This document shows, in pieces, positions 1 through 8,607 of a DNA stretch of 64,000 nt. The stretch comes from Aeromicrobium stalagmiti (lineage in GTDB: Bacteria > Actinomycetota > Actinomycetes > Propionibacteriales > Nocardioidaceae): the NCBI RefSeq assembly GCF_013283745.1, contig NZ_JABSTZ010000003.1, positions 310,001 to 374,000 of the forward strand, given 5' to 3'. Within the stretch, counting starts at the first letter, position 1. Every line of letters begins with the position of its first letter. A program made the position numbers and the translations under genes. Below the pieces are notes generated by a model. That model was given only the letters and a program-made list of their open reading frames with translations, ran no database searches and was not told the DNA's origin.

Positions 1-670
1 ACAGCCGGACGGCCGCCGGGTCGGTGCGGGCGATCGAGGCGTGCAGCAGCCCTGACACGATCCACGGACCGTTGACCAGCGCCGCCAGGCACACCAGACG
101 CACGACGCCGGAGCGGCGGCCCACGGCCACCGCCAGGACCAGCCCCATCACGCCGGTGACCGGCGACAGCGCGGTCGCAGCCAGACACAGGGTCACCACC
201 GACCAGCGCGGCCCGTCACGTGACACCAGCGTGCCGATGAGCCACGGGAACGCAGCCAGCGCCACGATGACCGGCCACTGCCCCAGCACGAGACGCTCGG
301 CGACGTACGGGTTCCAGACCGAGAAGGTGGCGGCGGCGAGCTGGGCGACCAGGAACTGCTTCCTGAGCAGGCGTGCGGCGCCGAGCGCGAGCAGGAACAG
401 CGCGCCGACGAGCACGAGGCGCTGCACGAGCGCGGCCGGCAGCGCGGCACCGGCGAGCGCCACGACGGCGTCGGACGGCACGGCACGCGGCAGACCGGAT
501 CCGAGGCCCCAGACCTCCGGTCGGTCGAGGTCGAGGTGGGGCACCCACACCATGTCGTAGGACAGGATGTGGCCGCCGCGCAGCCACGGCGCCACGATCG
601 CCAGCGTCAGCAGCACGCACCAGACGGGCACGACGGCTCCACGTACGTCCAGCTCGCGCCACTGCCGCAT
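1..670 (-). CDS. Multi-pass membrane protein, N-terminal part only (runs off left edge)
   Basis: The ATG lies at 670-668 on the minus strand, with an AGGGG-type ribosome binding site about 8 nt upstream. The frame stays open to base 1, so about 223 residues are visible and the C-terminus is missing. The protein starts MRQWRELDVRG and then alternates hydrophobic helices with short loops. Two conserved-looking loops are SYDMVWVPHLDLDRPEVWG near residue 40 and NPYVAERLVLGQW near residue 120. An aromatic/charged first loop followed by many helices resembles GT-C-type membrane glycosyltransferases, and a flippase gene is divergent 47 bp away, which would fit envelope glycan work. I do not recognise the family with certainty, so the function stays open. 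Confidence 0.7.
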   Translation of the reverse strand, partial: MRQWRELDVRGAVVPVWCVLLTLAIVAPWLRGGHILSYDMVWVPHLDLDRPEVWGLGSGLPRAVPSDAVVALAGAALPAALVQRLVLVGALFLLALGAARLLRKQFLVAQLAAATFSVWNPYVAERLVLGQWPVIVALAAFPWLIGTLVSRDGPRWSVVTLCLAATALSPVTGVMGLVLAVAVGRRSGVVRLVCLAALVNGPWIVSGLLHASIARTDPAAVRL

Positions 671-705
671 GTTCGCCCCTGCTCCTGGTCTGACCGTCCC
701 CCGGC

Positions 706-711
706 TATTGT
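706..711 (+). promoter_or_regulatory. Candidate -10 (TATTGT) of leaderless flippase gene
   Basis: TATTGT ends 6 nt before the GTG at 718. No ribosome binding site lies in front of that codon. The geometry matches the other leaderless candidates in this window and favours 718 over the adjacent in-frame GTG at 715. Confidence 0.5.
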
Positions 712-717
712 GCCGTG

Positions 718-1923
718 GTGAGGTCCGCGCGTACGACGATGACCGGCGGAACCCTCGTGGCCGCCGGGATGATGGGCATGAACATCGCGGTCTACGGCTT
801 CAACGTCGTCTCGGCCCGCCTGCTCGTCCCCCAGGAGTTCGGCGCCCTCACCGCGCTGTTCGGCATCATCCTCGTCGGCACCGTCACCGCCCTCGGGCTC
901 CAGGCCGTCACCGCGCGGCGCCTGGCCGTCGACCCGGACCGGGCCGACGAGATCATCAGCGCCACGGTCCGCGTGACGCTCATGGTCGCCGGCGCGGTCG
1001 GCCTGGTCGTCGCCCTCGCGACCGTCGGCCTCACCCCGGCGCTCAAGCTCGACTCCTACTGGCCGGTCGTGCTCTGCGGCGCCGCGCTCGTCCCGCTGAC
1101 GATCATGGGCGCACAGTGCGGCATCGCGCAGGGCCAGGAGAAGTGGGGCGCGCTGACCGCGATCTATCTCGGCAACGGCATCGGCCGGCTCGTCGGCGGG
1201 ACCATCGGCCTGGTCATCTCGGCGACGCCGACCTCGGCCATGGTCGGTCTGGCGATCGGGTCGTGGCTGCCGGTGCTGGCCGGCGCCCGCCTGCTCACCG
1301 GTCACGGATCGCCCGGCGACCTCGTCAGCCGCAAGCCCCTGCTGCGCGAGGCGCTGCTGTCGACCCATGCGCTGCTCGCCTACTTCGTCCTCAGCAACAT
1401 GGACTCCCTGATCGCCCGCAACCGCTTCGACGAGCACGACAGCGGCCTCTACGCCTCCGGCCTGATCCTGGCCAAGGCGGCCCTGTTCTTCCCGCAGTTC
1501 GTCAGCGTGGTCCTGTTCCCCGACCTCGCCAGGGCGACGACGCACCACGCCCGCCTGCGGGCCGTGTCGCTCGTCGCCGGCTTCGGGGCGCTCGCCGTCC
1601 TTGCCACGGCCGTCCTGCCCCGTGTCGCCCTGATCCTGGTGGGCGGCGACCAGTATGCCGAGATCACCGACCGGCTCTGGCTGTTCGCCGTCGCAGGCTC
1701 CTCGCTCGCCGTCGTGCACCTGCTGGTGTTCGACGCGCTCGCCCGCCACGCCCACGGCATCGTGGTGATGATCTGGGGAGCGGTCGTCGCGGTGCTCGCG
1801 TCGGCCTACGGCCTCGGCGTCGGCATCACCGGGCTCGTGCTGACGATGGCATCGGTGTCTGCCGTGCTGGCGATCGTCGTCTACCTCGCGCCGCTGCCCT
1901 CCGGCGAGCCACCGCAGGACTGA
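718..1923 (+). CDS. Lipopolysaccharide/oligosaccharide flippase-like protein (MATE/Wzx superfamily)
   Basis: This 401-residue protein is almost entirely membrane helices (about 12) with short loops, as in Wzx/RfbX-type flippases of the MATE fold. Such proteins move lipid-linked sugars or related lipids across the cytoplasmic membrane. The N-terminus (TTMTGGTLVAAGMMGMNIAV) is the usual first helix of the polysaccharide-export family, and the loop ATPTSAM near residue 165 and the SNMDSLIARNRF segment near 225 are also family-like. The GTG at 718 is chosen because a TATTGT hexamer lies 6 nt upstream; 715 is an alternative. It is divergent from a multi-TM protein and convergent with polA. The substrate cannot be told from sequence. 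Confidence 0.8.
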   Translation: MRSARTTMTGGTLVAAGMMGMNIAVYGFNVVSARLLVPQEFGALTALFGIILVGTVTALGLQAVTARRLAVDPDRADEIISATVRVTLMVAGAVGLVVALATVGLTPALKLDSYWPVVLCGAALVPLTIMGAQCGIAQGQEKWGALTAIYLGNGIGRLVGGTIGLVISATPTSAMVGLAIGSWLPVLAGARLLTGHGSPGDLVSRKPLLREALLSTHALLAYFVLSNMDSLIARNRFDEHDSGLYASGLILAKAALFFPQFVSVVLFPDLARATTHHARLRAVSLVAGFGALAVLATAVLPRVALILVGGDQYAEITDRLWLFAVAGSSLAVVHLLVFDALARHAHGIVVMIWGAVVAVLASAYGLGVGITGLVLTMASVSAVLAIVVYLAPLPSGEPPQD

Positions 1924-1929
1924 GCAGAC

Positions 1930-1952
1930 CCGGCCACCGACCTAGTGGCCGG
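1930..1952. terminator. Bidirectional hairpin between flippase and polA
   Basis: CCGGCCAC and GTGGCCGG form a perfect 8-bp stem around a 7-nt loop. It lies just after the flippase stop and overlaps the polA stop codon, so it can end both convergent transcripts. No T-run follows. Confidence 0.6.
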
Positions 1953-4605
1953 CCTCGTGCCACGTGCGTCCGACACCGACCGAGACGTCGAGCGGCACCG
2001 AGAGGTCGGCGGCCGAGGCCATCTGGTCGCGCACGAGCTGCTCGACCTGGTCCTTCTCCCCCGCGGCGACCTCGAGCACGAGCTCGTCGTGCACCTGCAG
2101 CAGCATGCGCGACGTCAGCCCGGCCTCGTCGAGCGCCCGCTCGACGCCCAGCATCGCGACCTTGATGATGTCGGCGGCCGATCCCTGGATCGGGGCGTTG
2201 AGCGCCATGCGCTCGGCCATCTCACGCCGCTGCCGGTTGTCGCTCTGCAGGTCGGGCAGATAGCGCCGGCGCCCCATGATGGTCTCGGTGAAACCGGTCT
2301 GGCGGGCCTCGTCGACGACGCCCCGCAGGTAGTCGCGCACACCGCCGAAGGTCTCGAAGTAGTCGTCCATCAGGGCCTGCGCCTCGCCGGTCGTGATGCT
2401 GAGCTGCTGGCTCAGGCCGTAGGACGACAATCCGTAGGCCAATCCGTAGTTCATGGCCTTGATGCGGGCCCGCAGGCCTCCGTCGATGTCGGAGGGATCG
2501 CGCTCGAAGACCTTCGCCGCCATGACCGTGTGGAAGTCGTGGCCGGATCGGAACGCCTCGATGAGGTCGGCGTCCTCCGACAGGTGGGCCATGATGCGCA
2601 TCTCGATCTGGCTGTAGTCGGCTGTCACCAGCGTGTCGAAACCGGCGCCGACGCAGAACGCCTCGCGGATGCGCCGCCCCGACTCGGTGCGGATCGGGAT
2701 GTTCTGCAGGTTCGGGTCGGCCGAGCTCAGCCTCCCGGTCGCCGCGATCGTCTGGGCATAGGTCGTGTGGATGCGACCGTCGGGCTGGACCGTCTTCTGC
2801 AGTCCTTCGACGGTCTGCCGCAGCCGGGTGACGTCACGGTGGGCCAGCAGCGCGGCGAGAAACGGGTGCTCGGTCTTGACGAACAGCTGCTGCAGCGCCT
2901 CGGCGTCGGTCGTGTAGCCGGTCTTGGTGCGCTTGGTCTTGGGCATCTCGAGCTGCTCGAAGAGCACCTCCTGCAGCTGCTTGGGCGAGCCGAGGTTGAC
3001 CTCGCGTCCGATGGCGTCGTAGGCGTCCTGCGCGGCGGCCAGCATCCGCTCGGTGAACTCGGCGTGCAGCGTGTCGAGGTGCTCGCTGTCGACGCCGATG
3101 CCGCGCGCCTCCATGCGGGCCAGGACGTCGACGAGCGGCAGCTCGAGGTCGCGCAGCAGCGTCAGCGGCTCCTGCTGCTCCAGCTCGGTCTCGAGCACGC
3201 CCCACAGGTCGAGGGTGGCCCGCGCGCGCTGGCCCGCGGTCTCGGCACCGGCCGAGTCGTCGTCGAAGGCCAGCTGGCCCGAGTCGTCACCGACCCCCAG
3301 CTCGCGCTTGAGGTAGCGCAGCGACAGGTCGGCGAGGTCGTACGACCGCTGGTCGGGCTTGACGAGATAGGTCGCGAGCGCCGTGTCGGCCCGGACGCCG
3401 GCCAGGGTCCAGCCCTGCGCGGCCAGCGCGTGCACCTGGCCCTTGACGTCGTGCAGCACCTTGGGGCGGTCGGCGTCGGCGAGCCAGGCCTTCAGGGCGG
3501 CGTCGTCGGCCGGGTCGAGCGTGCTGGTGTCGATCCAGGCCGCTGCACCGTCGGCCGCAGCGATCGCGACCGCGTCGGCGCGGGGGGCCACGGGGCGCAG
3601 GACGCCCGTGACGTCGAGGCCCACGGCATCGGTGGCCGCGTGCTCGTCGAGCCACGGCTGCACCTGCCCGGCGCCCAGCACCGTGACGTCGATCGAGACG
3701 CCGGTGTCGGTCGCCACCTGCTCGTCGCCGCCGCCGAGGTAGTCGAACAGACGGGTGCGCAGCGCGGCGAACTCGAGCGCGTCGAACACCGTGTGGATCG
3801 CGTCGCGGTCCCACTCGGTGCTGAACGCCAGGTCGGCGGGTCCGGCCGGCAGGTCGAGGTCGCGGATCAGGGCGTTGATGCTGCGGTTGCGGATGACGTC
3901 GTCGAGGTGGGCCCGCATCGACTCACCGGCCTTGCCGGGGATCTGGTCGACCTTGGCGATGATCTCGTCGAGCGAACCGAACTGGCCGAGCCACTTGGCC
4001 GCCGTCTTGGGACCGACGCCGGGCACGCCCGGCAGGTTGTCGCTCGTCTCGCCCACCATCGCGGCGATGTCGGGGTAGTTGGCCGGCGCGACGCCGTACT
4101 TGTCCTGCACGGCCTCCGGGGTCATGCGAGCCAGGTCGGAGACCCCCTTGCGCGGGTAGAGCACCGTCGTCGTGCCCGTGACGAGCTGCAGCGCGTCGCG
4201 GTCGCCCGTGCAGATCAGGACCTCCATGCCGGCGGCCTCGGCCTGCGTCGCGAGGGTGCCGATGATGTCGTCGGCCTCGAAGCCGTCCTTCTCGAACGTC
4301 TGGATGTGCAGGGCGTCGAGGACCTGCTTGATCAGCGGGATCTGGCCGGTGAACTCCTGCGGCGACTTGGAGCGGTTGCCCTTGTAGTCGGGATACTGCT
4401 CGAGCCGGAAGGTCTGGCGCGAGACGTCGAACGCGACGGCGACGTGCGTCGGCGCCTCGTCGCGCAGCACGTTGATCAGCATCGACGTGAAGCCGAAGAC
4501 GGCGTTGGTGTGTTGCCCTGTCGTCGTCGCGAAGTTGTCGACGGGGAGGGCGAAGAAGGCACGGTAGGCGACGGAATGGCCGTCGATCAGCAGGAGGCGG
4601 TCCAC
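1942..4605 (-). CDS. polA: DNA polymerase I
   Basis: The 887-residue enzyme fills gaps and removes RNA primers during replication and repair. The 5'-3' exonuclease domain spans residues 1-300 and shows YPDYKGNR, FEADDIIGTLA and TGDRDALQLV. The middle domain (about 310-490) lacks the acidic proofreading residues, so it is probably inactive, as in other actinobacterial PolA. The polymerase domain carries motif A (VTADYSQIEMRIMAHLS), the O-helix region (RIKAMNYGLAYGLS) and motif C (LLQVHDELVLEV). The start is GTG at 4605, with TAGAGT 7 nt upstream and no ribosome binding site, so it is probably leaderless. The GNAT gene upstream is on the same strand, 35 bp away. Confidence 0.97.
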   Translation of the reverse strand: MDRLLLIDGHSVAYRAFFALPVDNFATTTGQHTNAVFGFTSMLINVLRDEAPTHVAVAFDVSRQTFRLEQYPDYKGNRSKSPQEFTGQIPLIKQVLDALHIQTFEKDGFEADDIIGTLATQAEAAGMEVLICTGDRDALQLVTGTTTVLYPRKGVSDLARMTPEAVQDKYGVAPANYPDIAAMVGETSDNLPGVPGVGPKTAAKWLGQFGSLDEIIAKVDQIPGKAGESMRAHLDDVIRNRSINALIRDLDLPAGPADLAFSTEWDRDAIHTVFDALEFAALRTRLFDYLGGGDEQVATDTGVSIDVTVLGAGQVQPWLDEHAATDAVGLDVTGVLRPVAPRADAVAIAAADGAAAWIDTSTLDPADDAALKAWLADADRPKVLHDVKGQVHALAAQGWTLAGVRADTALATYLVKPDQRSYDLADLSLRYLKRELGVGDDSGQLAFDDDSAGAETAGQRARATLDLWGVLETELEQQEPLTLLRDLELPLVDVLARMEARGIGVDSEHLDTLHAEFTERMLAAAQDAYDAIGREVNLGSPKQLQEVLFEQLEMPKTKRTKTGYTTDAEALQQLFVKTEHPFLAALLAHRDVTRLRQTVEGLQKTVQPDGRIHTTYAQTIAATGRLSSADPNLQNIPIRTESGRRIREAFCVGAGFDTLVTADYSQIEMRIMAHLSEDADLIEAFRSGHDFHTVMAAKVFERDPSDIDGGLRARIKAMNYGLAYGLSSYGLSQQLSITTGEAQALMDDYFETFGGVRDYLRGVVDEARQTGFTETIMGRRRYLPDLQSDNRQRREMAERMALNAPIQGSAADIIKVAMLGVERALDEAGLTSRMLLQVHDELVLEVAAGEKDQVEQLVRDQMASAADLSVPLDVSVGVGRTWHEAGH

Positions 4606-4612
4606 CCGGTCG

Positions 4613-4618
4613 ACTCTA
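4613..4618 (-). promoter_or_regulatory. Candidate -10 (TAGAGT) of polA
   Basis: Read on the minus strand, TAGAGT ends 7 nt before the polA GTG codon and there is no Shine-Dalgarno sequence between. This fits leaderless transcription of polA separate from the upstream GNAT gene. Confidence 0.5.
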
Positions 4619-4640
4619 GTCGGAGCCGCCGACGTTCTGG

Positions 4641-5258
4641 CTAGGGCCGGGGGCGGACGCCGCGCGCCTGGCCCTGACGACGACGCAGGGTGCGCCGGAC
4701 GGCGATCAGCTTGCCCGTGTCACGCGAGTTGGTGGCCTTGGTCGTCAGCCGGGAGCGCAGCTTGCTCGACTGGATCGCCCGCAGCACCGCGATCTGGTTG
4801 AAGCCGATCTTGGTGAGGTAGCGGTGCGGCTCGCGCGAGTGCACGGGGATCGCCGCGACGACGATCTCGCAGTTGTGGTCCTCGCCGTAGCTTGCCGCCG
4901 CCGACAGCAAGGTCGAGGCCACTGACCGGCGACGAAAACGGGGCGACACCTGGATCTCGGTGACGATGAGGATGCGCGTGAGGTTGATCGGCGTCAGGGT
5001 GCCGATGTCGCACACCGTCGCGCCGACGATCTCACCCTCGACCAGGGCGACGATGATGCGCTTGTCGGGGCGGCTGAGCGCCAGGTCGAGCGCCGCGGCT
5101 GCCTCGGCGATGCCGGGCTGGCGCCACAGCGACTGCTGGGTGAACGCCTCGGAGCCCTCGTCGACGCTCGCGCCGGCGCACTCGGTCCACAGCGCGACGA
5201 GAGCGCTGGCGTCCTCGCGGTCTGCGTCCCGGAGAACGATGTGGGGTCGGGCCGACAT
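4641..5258 (-). CDS. GNAT-family N-acetyltransferase
   Basis: The 205-residue protein has the GNAT fold order: an N-terminal beta-alpha segment (IVLRDADREDASALVALW), a central strand with an acetyl-CoA-binding-type turn (VSPRFRRRSVASTLLSAA, near residues 100-118), and a later strand leading to HRYLTKIGFNQI. GNAT enzymes transfer an acyl group from CoA to an amine; the substrate here is unknown. The C-terminal 40 residues are very basic (RLTTKATNSRD, RRTLRRRQGQARG), which could bind nucleic acid or be a disordered tail. An AGGCAGGA-type ribosome binding site precedes the ATG at 5258. It lies just upstream of polA on the same strand. Confidence 0.8.
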   Translation of the reverse strand: MSARPHIVLRDADREDASALVALWTECAGASVDEGSEAFTQQSLWRQPGIAEAAAALDLALSRPDKRIIVALVEGEIVGATVCDIGTLTPINLTRILIVTEIQVSPRFRRRSVASTLLSAAASYGEDHNCEIVVAAIPVHSREPHRYLTKIGFNQIAVLRAIQSSKLRSRLTTKATNSRDTGKLIAVRRTLRRRQGQARGVRPRP

Positions 5259-5376
5259 GCCGTTCCTGCCTCTCGTCCTGGACGCTCCTGCGCCGCCAGC
5301 GGTCGAGATGACACACTACGCGCTGGGCTGGAACGTCATGCCCGGTTGAAGACTCAATCGTCGAGGGAGACCATAC

Positions 5377-6123
5377 ATGTTCGTCGGCTTCGGCACGGTC
5401 ACCAACATCGTGGCCGTCGTCGCCGGGTCCGGCCTGGGGCTGCTCATCGGCCATCGCCTGAGCCCTCACGTCCGCACCACCGTGACGTCCGCGCTCGGCC
5501 TCGTCACGCTGCTCATCGCCGCACAGGCGGCGATGCAGGTCGCAGACCGCGACCTGCGCGACGCCGTCGGCTCGAGCGCCCCGATGCTGATCGTCCTGGG
5601 CTCGCTCGTCCTCGGCGGCATCATCGGCTCGCTGCTGCGGCTGGAGGAACGGCTGGAGTCGTTCGGTGGCGTCCTGCAGCGACGGCTGACGCGGGGCGAG
5701 GCCGGCGAGGCCCGCGATCGGTTCGTCGAGGGGTTCGTCATCAGCTCGCTCGTGTTCTGCATCGGGCCGCTGACGATCCTCGGGGCGATCAACGAGGGCC
5801 TGGGCAACGGCGCCGACCAGCTGCTCCTCAAGTCGACGCTCGACGCCTTCGCGGCGCTGGCGTTCGCCGCCTCGTTCGGCATCGGCGTCATGGCGTCCGC
5901 CGTCTCCGTCGCCCTCATCCAGGGATCGTTGACGGTGCTCGGCGCGCTGCTCGGCTCGTTCCTGCCCGACGCCCACCTCGTGGCGTTGACCGCCACGGGC
6001 GGACTCATCCTGGTCGGCGTCGCGATGCGCCTGCTCGACCTCAAGGCGATCGCGGTCGCCGACCTGCTGCCCGCCCTCCTGGTCGCGCCGCTGCTGTGCC
6101 AGCTCGCGATCGCGGTGCGCTGA
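5377..6123 (+). CDS. DUF554 family membrane protein
   Basis: The 248-residue protein has about seven hydrophobic helices. It shows the features of the DUF554/YdfK family: a glycine-rich first helix (NIVAVVAGSGLGLLIGHRLS), a GSLVLGGIIGSLLRLEERLE segment near residue 80, and the signature-like FCIGPLTILGAINEGLG near residue 128. The function of this family is unknown; a transport role has been suggested because of its fold. A GAGGGAG ribosome binding site lies 9-10 nt before the ATG at 5377. The gene is divergent from the GNAT gene and stands alone before the liv operon promoter. Confidence 0.85.
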   Translation: MFVGFGTVTNIVAVVAGSGLGLLIGHRLSPHVRTTVTSALGLVTLLIAAQAAMQVADRDLRDAVGSSAPMLIVLGSLVLGGIIGSLLRLEERLESFGGVLQRRLTRGEAGEARDRFVEGFVISSLVFCIGPLTILGAINEGLGNGADQLLLKSTLDAFAALAFAASFGIGVMASAVSVALIQGSLTVLGALLGSFLPDAHLVALTATGGLILVGVAMRLLDLKAIAVADLLPALLVAPLLCQLAIAVR

Positions 6124-6199
6124 ACGGCTCACAGCAGATCGCAACCCAACTGTTACCTCAATCGGACTTTTGGGCACACCGGTGACTCCGGGTTGTGGC

Positions 6200-6205
6200 T
6201 ATAGT
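6200..6205 (+). promoter_or_regulatory. Candidate -10 (TATAGT) of the liv operon
   Basis: TATAGT lies about 48 nt before the livH GTG and is the best -10 match in the 129-base gap after the DUF554 gene. A matching -35 is not clear. The mRNA would have a short leader containing the AGGAG ribosome binding site at 6241-6245. Confidence 0.5.
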
Positions 6206-6252
6206 CCAGAGACCAACAAGCCACACCCCGGTAAGCCGACAGGAGTTCATGC

Positions 6253-7602
6253 GTGCGATTGCGACTCGCGGCCCTACTAGCAGCAGCACTGGGGACGTCA
6301 CTCCTCCTCATGCCCGCCACGGCCATGGCCGAGACGACACCCACCCCGACACCGACGACGGGTGGTGCCGCACCTGACAAGAACCCCATCGTCGAGGGCG
6401 CCAACATCACCGTCACGCTGAAGGACCTCAACGCGGGCAAGGGTGAGCCGAAGCCGGTCCCCGGAGTCTCGCTGACGGTCTTCAAGGACAGCGCGACCGG
6501 CGAGGAGCAGGGCACCCAGGTCACCGACCAGACCGGCCGGGTGAGCATCGGCATCCCCGGCAACGGCAAGTACGTCGTCGTCCTCGACCCCAAGACGCTG
6601 CCCGACGGCGTCAAGCTCAGCGGCAAGGGCGAGACGACCAAGACCGTCCAGGTCAAGCTGGCCTCGTCGAACTTCGTGCAGTTCCAGATCGGCGCCGTCG
6701 TCGTCGAGAAGGCGTCACTCGGCAGCAAGATCATCGACGGCACGCGCTCCGGCGTCATCAGCGGACTGCTGATCGCGCTCGCGGCGCTGGGCCTCTCCCT
6801 GATCTTCGGCACGACCGGGCTCACCAACTTCGCGCACGGCGAGCTGATCACGTTCGGCGCGATCGCGACCTATGTCTTCAACCGCGGCTTCGGGCTGCCG
6901 GTCATCGCGGCCGGCGTGCTGGCGGTGGTCGCCTCAGCTGCCTTCGGCTTCCTGCAGGACCGAGGGCTGTGGCGCCCGTTGCGCAACCGCGGCACGGGCC
7001 TGATCGCCATGATGATCGTGTCGATCGGCCTGGCGCTGTTCATGCGCAGCATCTTCCAGTACGGCTTCGGCGGATCGACCAAGACGCTCTCGGAGTACGT
7101 CGTCCAGGGCCGCGACAGCTACGGCCCGATCGACCTGTCGCACAAGGAGATCGCGATCGTCCTCGTCTCCGTGCTGACGATCGCCATCACGTGCATCGCG
7201 ATGATGCGCACGCGACTCGGCAAGGCCATGCGGGCCGTCTCCGACAACCCGGCGCTGTCGGCGTCGTCCGGCCTGCGCGTCGACGGCGTCATCTCCGCCG
7301 TGTGGGTGCTCGGCACCGCGCTGACCGGCCTGGCGGGCGTGCTTCTCGCCGTCCAGCAGCAGGTCAACTTCCAGATGGGCTTCAACCTGCTCCTGCTGGT
7401 GTTCGCCGGCGTCACGCTCGGCGGCCTCGGCACGATCTGGGGCGCTCTCATCGGCTCGCTGATCATCGGCCTCATGGTCGAGCTCGGGCCGGTGTTCGGC
7501 GTGCCGGCGTCGATCAAGGAGGTCGGCGCGCTCGCCGTCCTGATCCTGATCCTCCTCGTCAGGCCTCAAGGCATCCTCGGCAAAGCCCAGCGGATCGGAT
7601 AG
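6253..7602 (+). CDS. livH: Branched-chain amino acid ABC permease LivH with secreted N-terminal domain
   Basis: The 449-residue protein has three parts. Residues 1-26 are a signal peptide ending in ATAMA. Residues 27-155 form a Pro/Thr linker and a beta-rich domain with PGVSLTVFKD and TDQTGRVSIGIPGNGKYVVV, like carboxypeptidase-regulatory or prealbumin-like folds. From about residue 160 it is a standard LivH permease (GTRSGVISGLLIALAALGLS, GLTNFAHGELITFGA, GLRVDGVISAVWVLGTALTG) ending in LLVRPQGILG. LivH forms one half of the membrane channel of hydrophobic amino acid importers. The extension would sit outside the cell. The GTG start at 6253 has AGGAG 7 nt upstream. It is the first gene of livHMGF. 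Confidence 0.92.
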   Translation: MRLRLAALLAAALGTSLLLMPATAMAETTPTPTPTTGGAAPDKNPIVEGANITVTLKDLNAGKGEPKPVPGVSLTVFKDSATGEEQGTQVTDQTGRVSIGIPGNGKYVVVLDPKTLPDGVKLSGKGETTKTVQVKLASSNFVQFQIGAVVVEKASLGSKIIDGTRSGVISGLLIALAALGLSLIFGTTGLTNFAHGELITFGAIATYVFNRGFGLPVIAAGVLAVVASAAFGFLQDRGLWRPLRNRGTGLIAMMIVSIGLALFMRSIFQYGFGGSTKTLSEYVVQGRDSYGPIDLSHKEIAIVLVSVLTIAITCIAMMRTRLGKAMRAVSDNPALSASSGLRVDGVISAVWVLGTALTGLAGVLLAVQQQVNFQMGFNLLLLVFAGVTLGGLGTIWGALIGSLIIGLMVELGPVFGVPASIKEVGALAVLILILLVRPQGILGKAQRIG

Positions 7603-7611
7603 GGCAACCTC

Positions 7612-8607
7612 ATGGATTTCGGAACCATCATCGACGCCGCCTTCTCGGCGGCCTTCGGACCCCAGGCCATCGTCTTCGCCCTCGCGGCGATCGGGCTCAA
7701 CGTGCACTTCGGCTACACCGGACTGCTCAACTTCGGCCAGGCCGGCTTCATGTCGATCGCGGCCTTCGGCCTCGCGGTCACGGTCGTCACCTGGGACCTG
7801 CCGTTCTGGCTGGGCATCATCGTCGGCATGATCGCAGCGGTCATCCTGGCCCTGATCCTCGGCGTGCCGACCCTGCGACTGCGCGCCGACTACCTCGCGA
7901 TCGTCACGATCGCGACGTCGGAGATCCTGCGGCTCGTGTTCGGCGCCGTCGAGTTCAAGGACACGTTCGGCGGGTCCAACGGCCTCACCGGCTTCGTCCG
8001 GCCCTACCAGAACCTCAACCCCTATGGCGGAGGCATCGACCTCGGCATCGTCTCGTTCAGCCGCAACGACCTCTGGTCGATCACGGTCGGTTGGTCCCTC
8101 GTCGCGCTGTGCTGCCTGCTGGTCTGGGCCGTCATGCGCAGCCCCTGGGGTCGCGTGCTCAAGTCGATCCGTGAGGACGAGGACGCCGTCCGCTCGCTCG
8201 GCAAGAACGTCTTCGCCTACAAGATGCAGGCGCTCGTGCTGGGTGGACTGTTCGGCGGTCTCGCCGGCATCTTCCACATCCTCAAGCAGGGCTCGGCCGT
8301 GCCGACCGACTTCAACACGACGTTCACCTTCTACGCCTACGCCGCCCTGCTGATCGGTGGCGCCGCACGGGTCCTCGGACCCGTGGTCGGCTCGATGATC
8401 TTCTGGTTCCTCATCGCCGGCATCGGCTCGTTCTTCAGCGAGGCGACCAAGGGCTCCAGCCCCGTGATCCCCGACTGGATCATGACGTCCGACCAGTCCA
8501 GCCTCATCCGCCTGATCCTGCTCGGACTGGGACTCATGCTGCTGATGATCTTCCGACCACAGGGGATCTTCGGCGATCGAAGGGAGATCGCAATCGATGG
8601 CCGCTGA
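7612..8607 (+). CDS. livM: Branched-chain amino acid ABC permease LivM
   Basis: The 331-residue multi-pass protein is the second membrane subunit of the importer. Family hallmarks are GLNVHFGYTGLLNFGQAGFM near residue 30, the EAA-like loop VPTLRLRADYLAIVTIATSE near 85, and SPWGRVLKSIREDEDAVRSL near 178, where the ATPase docks. It ends in MIFRPQGIFGDRREI, typical of LivM. It begins 9 nt after the livH stop and overlaps livG by 11 nt, so translation is probably coupled. Confidence 0.95.
   Translation: MDFGTIIDAAFSAAFGPQAIVFALAAIGLNVHFGYTGLLNFGQAGFMSIAAFGLAVTVVTWDLPFWLGIIVGMIAAVILALILGVPTLRLRADYLAIVTIATSEILRLVFGAVEFKDTFGGSNGLTGFVRPYQNLNPYGGGIDLGIVSFSRNDLWSITVGWSLVALCCLLVWAVMRSPWGRVLKSIREDEDAVRSLGKNVFAYKMQALVLGGLFGGLAGIFHILKQGSAVPTDFNTTFTFYAYAALLIGGAARVLGPVVGSMIFWFLIAGIGSFFSEATKGSSPVIPDWIMTSDQSSLIRLILLGLGLMLLMIFRPQGIFGDRREIAIDGR

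Noticed and set aside
1945..4644. Plus-strand open frame of 899 codons opposite polA
   Set aside because: Antisense shadow of a clear polA gene; no recognisable domain.
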